Shown here one piece after another: positions 33,083 to 41,842 of a stretch of 64,000 nt of DNA. The notes below the pieces were generated by a model. That model worked only from the letters and a program-made list of their open reading frames with translations, was not told the DNA's origin and did not search any database. How positions within the stretch are numbered: the first letter of the stretch is position 1; each line of letters begins with the position of its first letter. Position numbers and translations under genes: made by a program. Source of the DNA: Reyranella sp. (lineage in GTDB: Bacteria > Pseudomonadota > Alphaproteobacteria > Reyranellales > Reyranellaceae); assembly GCF_004297265.1 (NCBI RefSeq), contig NZ_SCUT01000040.1, positions 62,001-126,000 of the forward strand, written 5' to 3'.

Positions 33083-34633
33083 TCACTTCAACTGGTAGGT
33101 CGTATCGAGCAGCGCCGACGCCACGACGGCGCCCGCCGTATGGTTGGCGTCCACCCCGTCGATCGGTTGGTGCGGCAGTAGCGTGCGCAGCAGCATGGCA
33201 CTGTCGACACCGGCCAGGGTCGAGCCAAGGCGCACCTCGTTGCCGGCATTGCGCAGGCTGCGGCCTTCGACCGGGCGCGCCGGTTCCATCATCGGCATGG
33301 TTTCCGCAGCCGGAAGCTGCTCGCGGCGGTCGGCCCTGCGGTTGGGCCTGTCGGCCATCCGCATGCCGCCATCCATCGGCGCCACGGTGGTCGCCTCGAT
33401 CATGCGCCGCAGGAACTGCTGACGCAGCAGCAGCGTGTAGGTGGAGATCCAGCTTTCGCCGCCGGCCCAGCCCTTCACGTTCGGCGGATCGAACGGCACC
33501 TGCCCCAGTCCCTGCAGCATGCGGACCAGCCCGGTCTTCTCCGGCACCGGCAGACCGAGCACATGGACGGTCCCGACAATCAGGTCGACCGGCGACTTGA
33601 TCAGCGCGCCACGATTCACGGGGTCGCGAAAGGCAGCGGACAGGAAGAGCGCCCGCATCAGCGGCTTGATCTCGTAGCCGCCCCGGCGGAACCCGGCCGC
33701 CAGGCGCGTCACTTCGGCGGGATCGGGTTTCAGCGACACGAACTCGCGCCACAGCTTCTCGACGATCATCTCGGCCGTGCGCGGATGGGCGAGCAGGATC
33801 GTCAGGATCTCGTCGCCCCCGAAGCGGCCGGACTTGCCGAGGAAGGTCTTCTGGCCATCGTCGTGCCGGCCGGGATGCTCGACGAACCGCCCGGACTCGC
33901 GGTCGACGCTCCAGCCGGTGAAGGCGCGTGCTGCTGCCTTGATGTCGGCTTCGCCGTACTGCCCCTCGCCCAGGGTGAAAAGCTCGAGCAGCTCACGGGC
34001 GAAATTCTCATTCGGCTGGCGTGCCACCGATTCCCTGCCGTCGAGATAGACGAGCATCGCCGGATCGCGCGCGACGGCCCGCAGCAGGGTCGCGTAGTTG
34101 CCCAGCGCCTCCCGCCGGAACAGGGCGTTCTGGCGAAACAGCGACGACGGATAGCGCACTTTGATCAGCGAGGAGGTGAAGTGGCCGTGCCAGAACAGGG
34201 TCATGCGCTCGACCAGCGGCTGGTCGGTCGTGATCATCTCCTCGACCCACCAGTTCCTGAGCTCGCGGCCCTGCTCGCGGACCGGCAGCATGATTTCCAG
34301 CTTCTTGCCGTCGAGGCCCTGCTTGCGCTGCGCTTCGGCGGTCTTCTGACGGTGCTGCAGTTCGGCCGGGCCCATGCCGAGCCAGTCGGGCGCAGGCGTC
34401 ATCGCCTCTCGCCGGGGATCGGCCAGCAGGCGGTCGACGGCCACCGCATAGTCGACCGCTTCGAGCGAACGGATCTCCGCCGGCGTCACACCGAACGAGG
34501 TGCGCGACAGGAGATGCCGCGCGTCATCGAAACCCATCGCCGATGCCGCATGAGCCGGCGGCACGGACCAAAGACCGGCGGACAGCGCAGCGGCGCCTCC
34601 CACGAAACTGCGACGACCAAGGCGTGTGCTCAC
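33083..34633 (-). CDS. DUF1800 domain-containing protein
   Basis: A 516-residue exported protein. An N-terminal twin-arginine-like sequence (TRLGRRSFVGGAAALSAGLW...AHA) points to Tat export. The domain begins DARHLLSRTSFGVTPAEI, has ERMTLFWHGHFTSSL near residue 130, NENFARELLELFTLGEGQY near 205 and PPNVKGWAGGESWI near 390. The family is always linked with DUF1501 and is of unknown activity. The GTG at 34633 has GGAGG six bases upstream, so I prefer it to an upstream start. It lies downstream of an ECF sigma factor and its probable anti-sigma protein. Confidence 0.92.
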   Translation of the reverse strand: MSTRLGRRSFVGGAAALSAGLWSVPPAHAASAMGFDDARHLLSRTSFGVTPAEIRSLEAVDYAVAVDRLLADPRREAMTPAPDWLGMGPAELQHRQKTAEAQRKQGLDGKKLEIMLPVREQGRELRNWWVEEMITTDQPLVERMTLFWHGHFTSSLIKVRYPSSLFRQNALFRREALGNYATLLRAVARDPAMLVYLDGRESVARQPNENFARELLELFTLGEGQYGEADIKAAARAFTGWSVDRESGRFVEHPGRHDDGQKTFLGKSGRFGGDEILTILLAHPRTAEMIVEKLWREFVSLKPDPAEVTRLAAGFRRGGYEIKPLMRALFLSAAFRDPVNRGALIKSPVDLIVGTVHVLGLPVPEKTGLVRMLQGLGQVPFDPPNVKGWAGGESWISTYTLLLRQQFLRRMIEATTVAPMDGGMRMADRPNRRADRREQLPAAETMPMMEPARPVEGRSLRNAGNEVRLGSTLAGVDSAMLLRTLLPHQPIDGVDANHTAGAVVASALLDTTYQLK

Positions 34634-34643
34634 GACAGGCCTC

Positions 34644-35192
34644 CTATTGCGGCGGGCGCGGCGGCGGACCTCCAGCCGGCGGACGAGGTGGCGGCGGCAG
34701 TGGCGAAGCAACCCGGTCTACGAGGAGCTTCTGCAGGCGTTCGCGCTGATCGGGCCGAAGACTCGGCTCAAGCTGAATCAGCGTATGCAGTGTCTCCTTC
34801 TGCTGCTCGGCGCGCAACCCACTGACCTGATCGATCAGCGCGTCGATCTTCGCCATGTCGGGCGGCGTCCGGGAAATTTCCGTGCCTGTCTGCTCGCGCA
34901 GACGCGCAATCGCCTGCAGGCGTTCGCGTCGCTCCTTCGCATACTGATCGAACAGATCCTGCATGACCTTGCGCTGGTCGGCATCGAGATCGAGATCGCG
35001 CGTAACCATCTCGACGGGATTGAGGCGCGGACCGCCCGGCTGTCCCGGCGGACCGGGGGTTCCGCGCGGCGGCGGCATCCGGTGCATCTCGAACGGCGGG
35101 GCGATCCAGCTGCGGTAGACGAAGCCCGCCAGGACGAACGTGTTCAACAGCAGCGAGAGGCCGAGCAGGATCTGGATCAGGCGCGAGGTCAT
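34644..35192 (-). CDS. Periplasmic CpxP/heavy-metal-sensor-like protein
   Basis: A 182-residue protein with one N-terminal membrane anchor (LIQILLGLSLLLNTFVLAGF). A proline-rich linker follows, then a helical periplasmic part: EMVTRDLDLDADQRKVMQDLF with KERRERLQAIARLREQTG, and DALIDQVSGLRAEQQKETLHTL. This pattern is that of CpxP/Spy/CnrX-like helical-hook proteins that sense misfolded protein or metal. The end is again proline-rich. It starts 1 nt after the anti-sigma-like gene and 10 nt before DUF1800, so it may report envelope state to the sigma factor upstream. This role is inference. Confidence 0.78.
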   Translation of the reverse strand: MTSRLIQILLGLSLLLNTFVLAGFVYRSWIAPPFEMHRMPPPRGTPGPPGQPGGPRLNPVEMVTRDLDLDADQRKVMQDLFDQYAKERRERLQAIARLREQTGTEISRTPPDMAKIDALIDQVSGLRAEQQKETLHTLIQLEPSLRPDQRERLQKLLVDRVASPLPPPPRPPAGGPPPRPPQ

Positions 35193-35193
35193 G

Positions 35194-35745
35194 TCAGAGG
35201 CCGTCGCCGGCGAAGAACTCGCTGACCTCATTCGAGGTCGTCGTTGTCGTGCTCGCGGTCTCGGTGGCCGAATAGCCCTCGCGTTGCTGGGCAAGCGATT
35301 CGCCCAACCCGCCGCCGACCATGAATCCCCCGGTCGCGATCACCAGGGCGGCGGCCGCCATCACTCCCTGCTGAAGCGCATGGCCTGGACCGGCGAAGAG
35401 GCCCCGGCCGGAGAACCATCTCCCGAACAGGCCGCCGCTGGCCCCTCCACGCTCCGTCTCGAATCCCACCAACGCGCGAGCCCGCACGACCATCCGCTCC
35501 GGCGCGGCCGGCAGGGTCTTGCCCAGGATATCGGCAAGATCGAGAGCTGCACGCCGCAGCGCCGGGTCCGCCGCCACGGCCGCCTCGATCGGCCCGGCTG
35601 CCTCCTCGGTCAAACGGCCTTCGAGCCAGGCGGCGAGGTCCATTTCGCCAACAGCGGCGGGGGCGGAGACAGGCGCAACGGAGGGCTGGCTGGCGAGGCT
35701 CCGCCACAGCTCCTTGTCGCTCCTTGGGGTCCGCTGGGTGTTCAT
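35194..35745 (-). CDS. Anti-sigma-factor-like membrane protein
   Basis: A 183-residue protein. The N-terminal half is soluble and acidic (DLAAWLEGRLTEEAAGPIEAAV), like the cytoplasmic domain of anti-sigma factors. One membrane helix (GVMAAAALVIATGGFMVGGG) lies near residue 135, and a threonine-rich tail (TASTTTTTSNEVSEF) follows. It sits 38 nt after the ECF sigma gene on the same strand, the usual place for the cognate anti-sigma protein. No zinc-binding HxxxCxxC is present, so it would not be a ZAS-type factor. Function is inferred from position and topology. Confidence 0.68.
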   Translation of the reverse strand: MNTQRTPRSDKELWRSLASQPSVAPVSAPAAVGEMDLAAWLEGRLTEEAAGPIEAAVAADPALRRAALDLADILGKTLPAAPERMVVRARALVGFETERGGASGGLFGRWFSGRGLFAGPGHALQQGVMAAAALVIATGGFMVGGGLGESLAQQREGYSATETASTTTTTSNEVSEFFAGDGL

Positions 35746-35783
35746 AGGTCGCTCCTGCTCACACTACGCCAAAACATCGCGAT

Positions 35784-36341
35784 TCATCCCCCACCGCCGC
35801 TTTCTTCTTCCCGGAAATGCGCACGCAGCCTCTGCAAGGCCTTGTGATGGGTGCTTCGGATGGTTTGCGCATCGACGGACAGCAGCCGTGCAACTTCAAG
35901 GACGTCGCGCTCCTCGTCGTAGAGGTATTTCAGGATCAGGACCTGCCGGGCCGTCAGGAGACCGTCGGGGATCCGGAGTTTCTCCACATGGCGATCCTCG
36001 ATACCCAGAAAGGCCTCCGGCACGTCATCGATGGGCTCGGTGGCCTGACGCCGGCGCCGCAGATGGTCGATGGCGCAGGATCGCGAGACGACGGACAGCC
36101 AGGTCGGCAGGCCGGCGCGGGCCGGATCATAGGTTTTCAACAGCCTGAAATCCTGGGCGCACAGCCGCACGAAGACGTCCTGGGCGGCATCCAGGACGTC
36201 GTCCTCGCTCAGCCGGTAGGGCGCGAGGGTCCGGCGTACGACGGCATTGATCAACGGTGCCGCCGCAACGACGAACGCATCCCATGTGCGTTTGTCGCCT
36301 CTGTTGAGTGCCCGCAGATCGATCTGGTTCAGTTCAGCCAC
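35784..36341 (-). CDS. ECF-type RNA polymerase sigma factor
   Basis: A 185-residue sigma factor. Region 2 contains YRLSEDDVLDAAQDVFVRLC and LKTYDPARAGLPTWLSVVSRSCAIDHLRRRRQ, read as two consecutive motifs (about residues 40-95). Region 4, VLILKYLYDEERDVLEVARLL followed by SVDAQTIRSTHHKALQRLR, is the helix-turn-helix that reads the -35 box. It is the first gene of a five-gene minus-strand set (anti-sigma-like, CpxP-like, DUF1800, DUF1501) and probably controls it. It diverges from the gamma-glutamyltransferase gene; the shared gap is 94 nt. Confidence 0.92.
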   Translation of the reverse strand: MAELNQIDLRALNRGDKRTWDAFVVAAAPLINAVVRRTLAPYRLSEDDVLDAAQDVFVRLCAQDFRLLKTYDPARAGLPTWLSVVSRSCAIDHLRRRRQATEPIDDVPEAFLGIEDRHVEKLRIPDGLLTARQVLILKYLYDEERDVLEVARLLSVDAQTIRSTHHKALQRLRAHFREEESGGGG

Positions 36342-36435
36342 GCCACGATCTTTCTGCCGGTCCGCCCTGCAGTTTAACAGGCTTTGTGGCCAAAAGAGGC
36401 CCCGCTAAAGTCTTCCCAGCATTTGAGGAGCATCG

Positions 36436-37992
36436 ATGAGCGAGTCGCTGACACGGCAACTGAAATTCACCAAGCATGCGGTTCGCGGCAAGGGTGTGGT
36501 CGTCGCCCAGAACGTGAAGGCGGCTGAAGTCGGCGCCTCCATCCTGCGCAAGGGCGGCAACGCCATCGACGCGGCGGTTGCCACCGGCATGGCGATCGGC
36601 GCCCTCGAACCCTGGATGAGCGGCATCGGCGGCGTCGGCTTCATGACGATCTGGAGCGCCAAGGAGGGTCGTGCCTGGACGGTCGACTACGGTCCCGTGT
36701 CGGCCAAAAAGCTCGATCCGTCGGTCTACGAGATCGTCGGCCCCGGCCCCGCCAACCCCTTCGCCTGGCCCGACATCAAGGAGCAGCGGAACGAGGTCGG
36801 CTATCACTCGATCGCCGTGCCCGGCATGGTCGCGGGCCTCGCCAAGGCGCTGGAGCGCTTCGGCACGGTGGCCTGGAAGGACGTGCTGCAGCCCGGCGTC
36901 GAGATTGCCCAGCGCGGCATGGAACTCGACTGGTACATGCAGGTGATGATCGCCAACGGCGCGAAGCATCTCGAGAAGTTCCCCGCCTCCAAGGCCAGCT
37001 ATCTGTGCGACGACGGACGCGTCCCCGCCAGCGACTGGGCCGGCACCCGCCGCTACATCAAGCTCGGCAACCTCGGAGAGACGATGCGGCGCCTCGCCGA
37101 AGGCGGCCCGCGCGAATACTACGAAGGCAGTCTGGCCCGCGACATCGCCGCCGACCTGCAGGCCGGGGGCTCGAAGATCTCCTACGAGGATCTCGCGAGC
37201 TACGAAGCCAGGATCGTCGATCCCCTCGCCTTCGAGCACAACGGCGTCACCATCAACGTCGCGGGCGGCCTCACCGCCGGCCCGACCCTGCGCCGCGCCA
37301 TCGAACTCGCGGGCGCGGCGACGAAGGGCAAGGGTGCGCCCGGCGCGGAGTTCTTCGCCGCCATCGCCGAGGGCATGCACAAGGCCTATGACGAGCGGCT
37401 GAAGACGCTGGGCGACAAGCCGACCGACACCTGCACCACGCATTTCTGCGCAGCCGACTCCGAAGGCAACATGGTGGCGCTGACCCAGACCCTGATGAGC
37501 CTGTTCGGCTCCTGCGTGATGCTGCCCAAGACGGGCATCACCATGAACAACGGCATGCTGTGGTTCGATCCCGAGCCCAATCGCCCGAACTCGATCGCGC
37601 CGGGCAAGAAACCGCTTTGCAACATCTGCCCGGTCGTCGTCGTCAAGGACGGCCAGCCGTGGTTCTGCATCGGTGCCTCGGGCGGCCGGCGCATCGTGCC
37701 GGCCGTCTCGCAGCTCTCGCTGATGATGATCGACCGCGGCATGGACGTCGAAGCCGCGTTCCACCAGCCCCGCGTCGACATTTCCGGCGTCGGACCGATC
37801 CGGGTGAACCGCGACCTGCCCGACGACGTGAAGAAGGCGATCGCGGCGAAGCTGCCGATGGTCGAGGTCGACAATCCGGTCTCGCCGCTGGGCTTCGCCA
37901 ACCCGTCCTGCATCGTGCGCGATCCCAAGACGGGCGAACTCGCCGGCATGAACGAGATCATGTCTCCTTGGGCGGGCGGCGCAGCGCAGTAG
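36436..37992 (+). CDS. ggt: Gamma-glutamyltransferase family protein
   Basis: A 518-residue Ntn-hydrolase. The N-terminal part has VVVAQNVKAAEVGASILRKGGNAIDAAVAT, two joined motifs, and SGIGGVGFM near residue 55. The self-cleavage and nucleophile site CTTHF places the catalytic threonine at residue 334, followed by AADSEGNMVALTQTLMSLFGS. GGRRIVPAVSQ near residue 415 is the substrate loop. No signal peptide is visible, so it is cytoplasmic or one of the acylase-like relatives. It removes or transfers gamma-glutamyl groups. A 14-bp perfect hairpin follows its stop. Confidence 0.93.
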   Translation: MSESLTRQLKFTKHAVRGKGVVVAQNVKAAEVGASILRKGGNAIDAAVATGMAIGALEPWMSGIGGVGFMTIWSAKEGRAWTVDYGPVSAKKLDPSVYEIVGPGPANPFAWPDIKEQRNEVGYHSIAVPGMVAGLAKALERFGTVAWKDVLQPGVEIAQRGMELDWYMQVMIANGAKHLEKFPASKASYLCDDGRVPASDWAGTRRYIKLGNLGETMRRLAEGGPREYYEGSLARDIAADLQAGGSKISYEDLASYEARIVDPLAFEHNGVTINVAGGLTAGPTLRRAIELAGAATKGKGAPGAEFFAAIAEGMHKAYDERLKTLGDKPTDTCTTHFCAADSEGNMVALTQTLMSLFGSCVMLPKTGITMNNGMLWFDPEPNRPNSIAPGKKPLCNICPVVVVKDGQPWFCIGASGGRRIVPAVSQLSLMMIDRGMDVEAAFHQPRVDISGVGPIRVNRDLPDDVKKAIAAKLPMVEVDNPVSPLGFANPSCIVRDPKTGELAGMNEIMSPWAGGAAQ

Positions 37993-38014
37993 TCCGGCCC
38001 CCTTCCAGCGCGCC

Positions 38015-38053
38015 CCACGCGTCCGGCAACCCCATCAAGTGCCGGACGCGTGG
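38015..38053. terminator. Long perfect hairpin between convergent genes
   Basis: CCACGCGTCCGGCA (38015-38028) pairs perfectly with TGCCGGACGCGTGG (38040-38053) across an 11-nt loop. It lies 22 nt after the GGT stop and 28 nt past the stop of the convergent small gene. There is no T run, so it is a stabilising or Rho-assisted terminator rather than a classical one. Confidence 0.6.
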
Positions 38054-38081
38054 AGTTCCAGAGATACCGGCCTTGAGCGGT

Positions 38082-38258
38082 TCACTTCTGCGGATCGCAG
38101 GCGCGGGGATCGGCCGAGGATTTGCCCAGCGCGCAGTCAGGCAGGTACGGGCCAATCGAAGGGGGTTGGTATTGGCTGCGCTGCATGACCGCCGCCAGGA
38201 AGAAAATGCCGACGATCACGACCACGACGGCGACCATCCCGGTGATGAGATCGCGCAT
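38082..38258 (-). CDS. Small single-pass membrane protein
   Basis: A 58-residue frame, too short for usual gene tracks. It starts MRDLITGMVAVVVIVGIFFLA, a single strong membrane helix, and continues into a polar tail with two cysteines (YLPDCALGK and RACDPQK), which could form a disulfide outside the membrane. Codon use is as in neighbouring genes, with GC-rich third positions, and the frame ends just before the hairpin. The ribosome site is weak. Function unknown; no relatives are recognised. Confidence 0.6.
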   Translation of the reverse strand: MRDLITGMVAVVVVIVGIFFLAAVMQRSQYQPPSIGPYLPDCALGKSSADPRACDPQK

Positions 38259-38473
38259 CTCAACAAGCCACGGCCAGGCGGGTGGCTTCCGAACGTCTCT
38301 CGATCATGGGTGTTGCCGCCTGCAAGATGACAGTAGTTATATCACCTCAATCCACCAGTTCCGGTGGCATCACTGAAATCTACTCGTCAATCTACAGGTT
38401 GTCAGCGGAAATTCGACTGGCGGCTAGGGGAATCGACGTTCCTCGATCCGGCGACACGATCGGCCCCGATTTC

Positions 38474-39040
38474 TCAGTGATGCTGTGCCGGCGGCTGCGA
38501 AAGACGGTCGACGACGGCGATGCCGATGGCGGACAGGATGAAAAGGCCATGGATGATCGACTGCCACATGATCGCGGCTTCGGTATAGGTCGAGCCCGGC
38601 TTGCCGAGCGTGCCCGCTTCGATGAAGGTCCGGAGCAGATGGATCGATGAAATGCCGATAATCGCCATGGCGAGCTTGATCTTGAGAACGCTGGCATTGA
38701 CGTGACTGAGCCATTCCGGCTGGTCGGGATGGCGGTTCAGTTCCATGCGCGACACGAAGGTTTCGTAACCGCCCACGATCACCATGATCAGCAGGTTGGA
38801 GATCATCACCACGTCGATCAGGCCCAGCACGATCAGCATGGCCTGCTGCTCGGTGACGCTGGGGCTCTCGATCACGAGGTGCAGCAGTTCCTTCAGGAAG
38901 AGGAAGACGTAGACGACCTGCGCCACGATCAGGCCGACATAGAGCGGAAGCTGGAGCCAGCGTGACGCAAAGATGAAGCGCGGGATCGGCCGCAGGCTGC
39001 GCGGGTCGCGGGCGGTCTGGGAATGCGCTTCGGTCGTCAT
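38474..39040 (-). CDS. YqhA family (UPF0114) membrane protein
   Basis: A 188-residue inner-membrane protein with four hydrophobic segments. FASRWLQLPLYVGLIVAQ opens the UPF0114 domain, DVVMISNLLIMVIVGGYETF is the second helix region and signature, and KIKLAMAIIGISSIHLLRTF is the third. The family has unknown function, with structures suggesting an oligomeric channel or transporter. The ATG at 39040 has GGAG seven bases upstream. It follows the mechanosensitive channel gene by 87 nt on the same strand and may be cotranscribed. Confidence 0.9.
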   Translation of the reverse strand: MTTEAHSQTARDPRSLRPIPRFIFASRWLQLPLYVGLIVAQVVYVFLFLKELLHLVIESPSVTEQQAMLIVLGLIDVVMISNLLIMVIVGGYETFVSRMELNRHPDQPEWLSHVNASVLKIKLAMAIIGISSIHLLRTFIEAGTLGKPGSTYTEAAIMWQSIIHGLFILSAIGIAVVDRLSQPPAQHH

Positions 39041-39127
39041 AAGGCGGCTCCTCGCGAGGGTCGGGAGGCGCTTTTGCACCAATCGGGTCGCACGTTGCAA
39101 CCCGTATGCAATGACGAAATTAAGGCG

Positions 39128-41368
39128 TCAGCTCGCGGCCACCGGAACGTTTGCCGGTGCCGGTGCGGGCGGAGTGGGCATTCCCTCCGATGCATCGTTC
39201 GAGGCCGGCCCGGTGTGAACGACGACGTTGGCGCCGTCCTTCGCGAACTCGAAGCCCATCGCCGGAAAGGTGCTGAACATCCGCTTCATGGCCTCGCGCT
39301 GGATGGCGGCCGGATTGCCCGGCCGGGCCGTGAACTTGAAGCGCACGACGATGGCGTTGCCGGTAATATCCGCCACCCCCTGCATCTTGAAGGGCGCCAG
39401 GATCTGGTCGGCGATCGCCGGCATCTCCATCATGTCGGCGCCGATCTTCTTCGACGCCTTGCGCAGCTTCTCGATGTCGGTGTCGCGGGCGAAGCGCAGG
39501 TTGAACTTCGTCGTGATCCAGTCGCGACTGAAGTTCGTGATCTGGCCAAGCTGGCCAAACGGGATCGTATGCACCTGACCGTTCTGGTGGCGCAGCTTGA
39601 TCGAGCGCAGGGTGAAGCCCTCCACCGTGCCCTTGGCCTTGCCGCAGTCGATGTACTCGCCCACCCGGAACGCGTCGTCGGACAGGTAGAACAGGCCTGA
39701 GACGATGTCCTTCACCAGCGTCTGGCTGCCGAAGGAGATGGCGATGCCGAACACCGAGGCGCCGGCGATCAGCGGCGTAATGTTGATGCCGAAATCCTGC
39801 AGCGCGATCATCACCGCGACGAGGATGATCAGCACGGCCGCGGTGCGCCGCATCAACGGCATCATGGTGCTGAGCCGCGAGGCTGGGCCCGCCGCCGCAT
39901 CGCCGTCGGCAATCGCCTGAGCGGCATCCTTGGTCTTCGGCCCCATATAGGGCTCGGTCATGTACTTGAAGAGTTCCCAGGCGACAAAGGCCACGAACAA
40001 AGTGGCGCCAGCCGTGCGCGAGGAACTCGTCAGCTGCTCCCATTCGCTGACGTTCACCAGGCCGAGCACGTTCACGACCCAGCTTTCGGCGATCATCACC
40101 GCGACGCCGATGAGAACGGCAACACGGATGCAGCGCGCCACCACGTCCGGCAGCTTCGGCGTCGCGCTGGCCGGCGTCCGCCCGGCGAGCTGGGAGTCGA
40201 GGCGGCGCACGAAGGCTTGCATCAGCGTCTCGAAGATCAGGACGCCGACGACCAGGTTCAGTGTCAGGACCATCGCAGAGCCGACATGCACGGAGCCGGA
40301 CACGGCCCCGTACATGAGCGTTACGCCCAGCGCGATGAAGAACAGCGGAGCGATGGGGATCCACCTGCGGCCGAGGGCACCAATCACGGGGGCGAGCTCT
40401 CGCAGGCCGCCGAACCATTGCTGTGCAGCGACCCGCGACCGGTAAGCCAGCCACAGGAACACGGCCAGATAGAGGACGCCGCCGACGACCTGGAAGGCCG
40501 CGAGAGCGTCCGCCGGCGTGCGAATGGCTACCAGGACCTGGCCCAGGATACGCATGAGCACGATGACCAGCATCACCACGGAGATGCGCAGGTACATGGA
40601 CTTCGCCCCGCGATCGTCGACCGCACAGAGGCGCGCCGTCGGCAGCTCGGGCTGCAGGATGACACGGAACAGCAGGACGTAGAGTCGCCAGGAGAAGATG
40701 CCCGCCAGCACGGCGGCAGCCAGCTTGTCCTGTCCCGTCGCTCCCGTGAACCAGGCCCCGGTGGCTGCATTGCAGATCAGCCAGACGGCCAGCACGCCCA
40801 ACCCATCCAGCATGGCCAGACCCACGAGGTGGGCGATCGATCGCACGCCGTGTTCGGGCCCGGCATTTGCCGCCAGCCGCACCCTGAACCGGCGAAGCAG
40901 GAGCCGCAGGATGGCCTCGGCTGCGACGGCGACCACGCCGACGGCGCAGAGGAGCAGCAGGAAGGTCGAGGCCCCTCGCCCACCGGCCGCTTGCTGGTTG
41001 AGGAGGCCTGGAATGCGGGCGAGTTCGGTGCCGAGCGTGGGCAGCGCGTTGACCACCTTGACCGTACCATCGATCAGGGCGGCGAACGGATCTGGGCCCG
41101 TCTTCGGCTCGACCCTTACGATCTTCGGGGGCGGCGGCGCCTTCGACTTCGACTTCGATTCGGCGGGGGCCGCGGCCGGCGCAGCAGCGGGGGCCGGCGC
41201 ATGCGCGCCTTCGGCCTTCAGCTTCTCGGAAACGGAATTGCTGATCGCATCGACCAGGGAGTCGAACTGCTCCTGCGAGAGGCCCGCGGGCGGCGTCTGA
41301 GCATGGGCCGACATGCCCAACCCGAGGGCGAGCGTCAACGCCAGGGCGAGCGTGCGAAGAGCGTTCAC
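39128..41368 (-). CDS. Mechanosensitive ion channel family protein (large MscS type)
   Basis: A 746-residue member of the MscS family. It has a signal peptide (LRTLALALTLALGLGMSAHA), an alanine/proline-rich stretch near residue 70, and then about ten membrane helices. The pore helix and beta domain are close to the end: FGIAISFGSQTLVKDIVSGL near residue 585, then VGEYIDCGKAKGTVEGFTLRSI and HTIPFGQLGQITNFSRDW. The large N-terminal part resembles YbiO/MscM-type channels that release solutes on osmotic down-shock. The GTG at 41368 with AAGGA eight bases upstream is the best start. Confidence 0.92.
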   Translation of the reverse strand: MNALRTLALALTLALGLGMSAHAQTPPAGLSQEQFDSLVDAISNSVSEKLKAEGAHAPAPAAAPAAAPAESKSKSKAPPPPKIVRVEPKTGPDPFAALIDGTVKVVNALPTLGTELARIPGLLNQQAAGGRGASTFLLLLCAVGVVAVAAEAILRLLLRRFRVRLAANAGPEHGVRSIAHLVGLAMLDGLGVLAVWLICNAATGAWFTGATGQDKLAAAVLAGIFSWRLYVLLFRVILQPELPTARLCAVDDRGAKSMYLRISVVMLVIVLMRILGQVLVAIRTPADALAAFQVVGGVLYLAVFLWLAYRSRVAAQQWFGGLRELAPVIGALGRRWIPIAPLFFIALGVTLMYGAVSGSVHVGSAMVLTLNLVVGVLIFETLMQAFVRRLDSQLAGRTPASATPKLPDVVARCIRVAVLIGVAVMIAESWVVNVLGLVNVSEWEQLTSSSRTAGATLFVAFVAWELFKYMTEPYMGPKTKDAAQAIADGDAAAGPASRLSTMMPLMRRTAAVLIILVAVMIALQDFGINITPLIAGASVFGIAISFGSQTLVKDIVSGLFYLSDDAFRVGEYIDCGKAKGTVEGFTLRSIKLRHQNGQVHTIPFGQLGQITNFSRDWITTKFNLRFARDTDIEKLRKASKKIGADMMEMPAIADQILAPFKMQGVADITGNAIVVRFKFTARPGNPAAIQREAMKRMFSTFPAMGFEFAKDGANVVVHTGPASNDASEGMPTPPAPAPANVPVAAS

Positions 41369-41524
41369 GATCCAAGTCCTTCCGTAAGCCAGGTGCCGTC
41401 CAGGCAGCCGTTTCCGATTTCTACACCACTTCCGTATGATTTCGAACCTTGATGTCAGGGCTGGCAATCGACCGAGAGGCCCGGCAGACTCCATTCGATC
41501 GAGGAACAACCTTCACACACGGCC

Positions 41525-41743
41525 ATGGACAAGGAACAACTGGAACGGGTGAACCGGGCGCTTGCTCCCTGGATGCCGGCGCGCCGGATGCACCGTCATC
41601 TCGTGATGGCCCTCGTCGGGCTCGGCATGATTCCGTTCCTTCGCCCGGACATGCACATGGAGTTCCTGCTGCTGGCCTGGCTGGTGCTGCCGTTCACTTC
41701 GCCCCGGGTCAGGGCCACCGTGGCCGGCTGGTTCGGAAGGTAG
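41525..41743 (+). CDS. Hypothetical small membrane protein
   Basis: A 72-residue protein with a basic amphipathic start (KEQLERVNRALAPWMPARRM). Two short hydrophobic segments follow (LVMALVGLGMIPFL and MEFLLLAWLVLPF), and it ends in a basic tail. It is divergent from the MscS gene and its TAG stop lies exactly 7 nt before palindromic repeat copy 2. Function unknown. Coding is supported by codon pattern and the tight fit to the repeat, not by recognised homology. Confidence 0.6.
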   Translation: MDKEQLERVNRALAPWMPARRMHRHLVMALVGLGMIPFLRPDMHMEFLLLAWLVLPFTSPRVRATVAGWFGR

Positions 41744-41750
41744 ACCTCAT

Positions 41751-41825
41751 TGGAGCGCGCCACTCCAGTGGCGCCCTGTCATGATGTTGTTGACGGATAT
41801 GAGCGCAACTGGAGTGGCGCGCTCC
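41751..41825. repeat. Palindromic repeat copy 2
   Basis: Left arm starts TGGAGCGCGCCACTCC at 41751; right arm ends GAGTGGCGCGCTCC at 41825. The 23-bp arms pair with one mismatch around a loop of 28 nt. The element starts 7 nt after the TAG of the small membrane protein and ends 17 nt before the stop of the convergent monooxygenase gene. It belongs to the same family as 8050-9585 and 53766-53826. Confidence 0.92.
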
Positions 41826-41842
41826 GGGTCGTCCCGCTCCGA

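Noticed and set aside
39120..41375. Second long minus-strand frame (751 codons) within the mechanosensitive channel gene
   Set aside because: Arg/Gly/Ala-rich translation with no membrane segments; it is the wrong frame of the real MscS-type gene.
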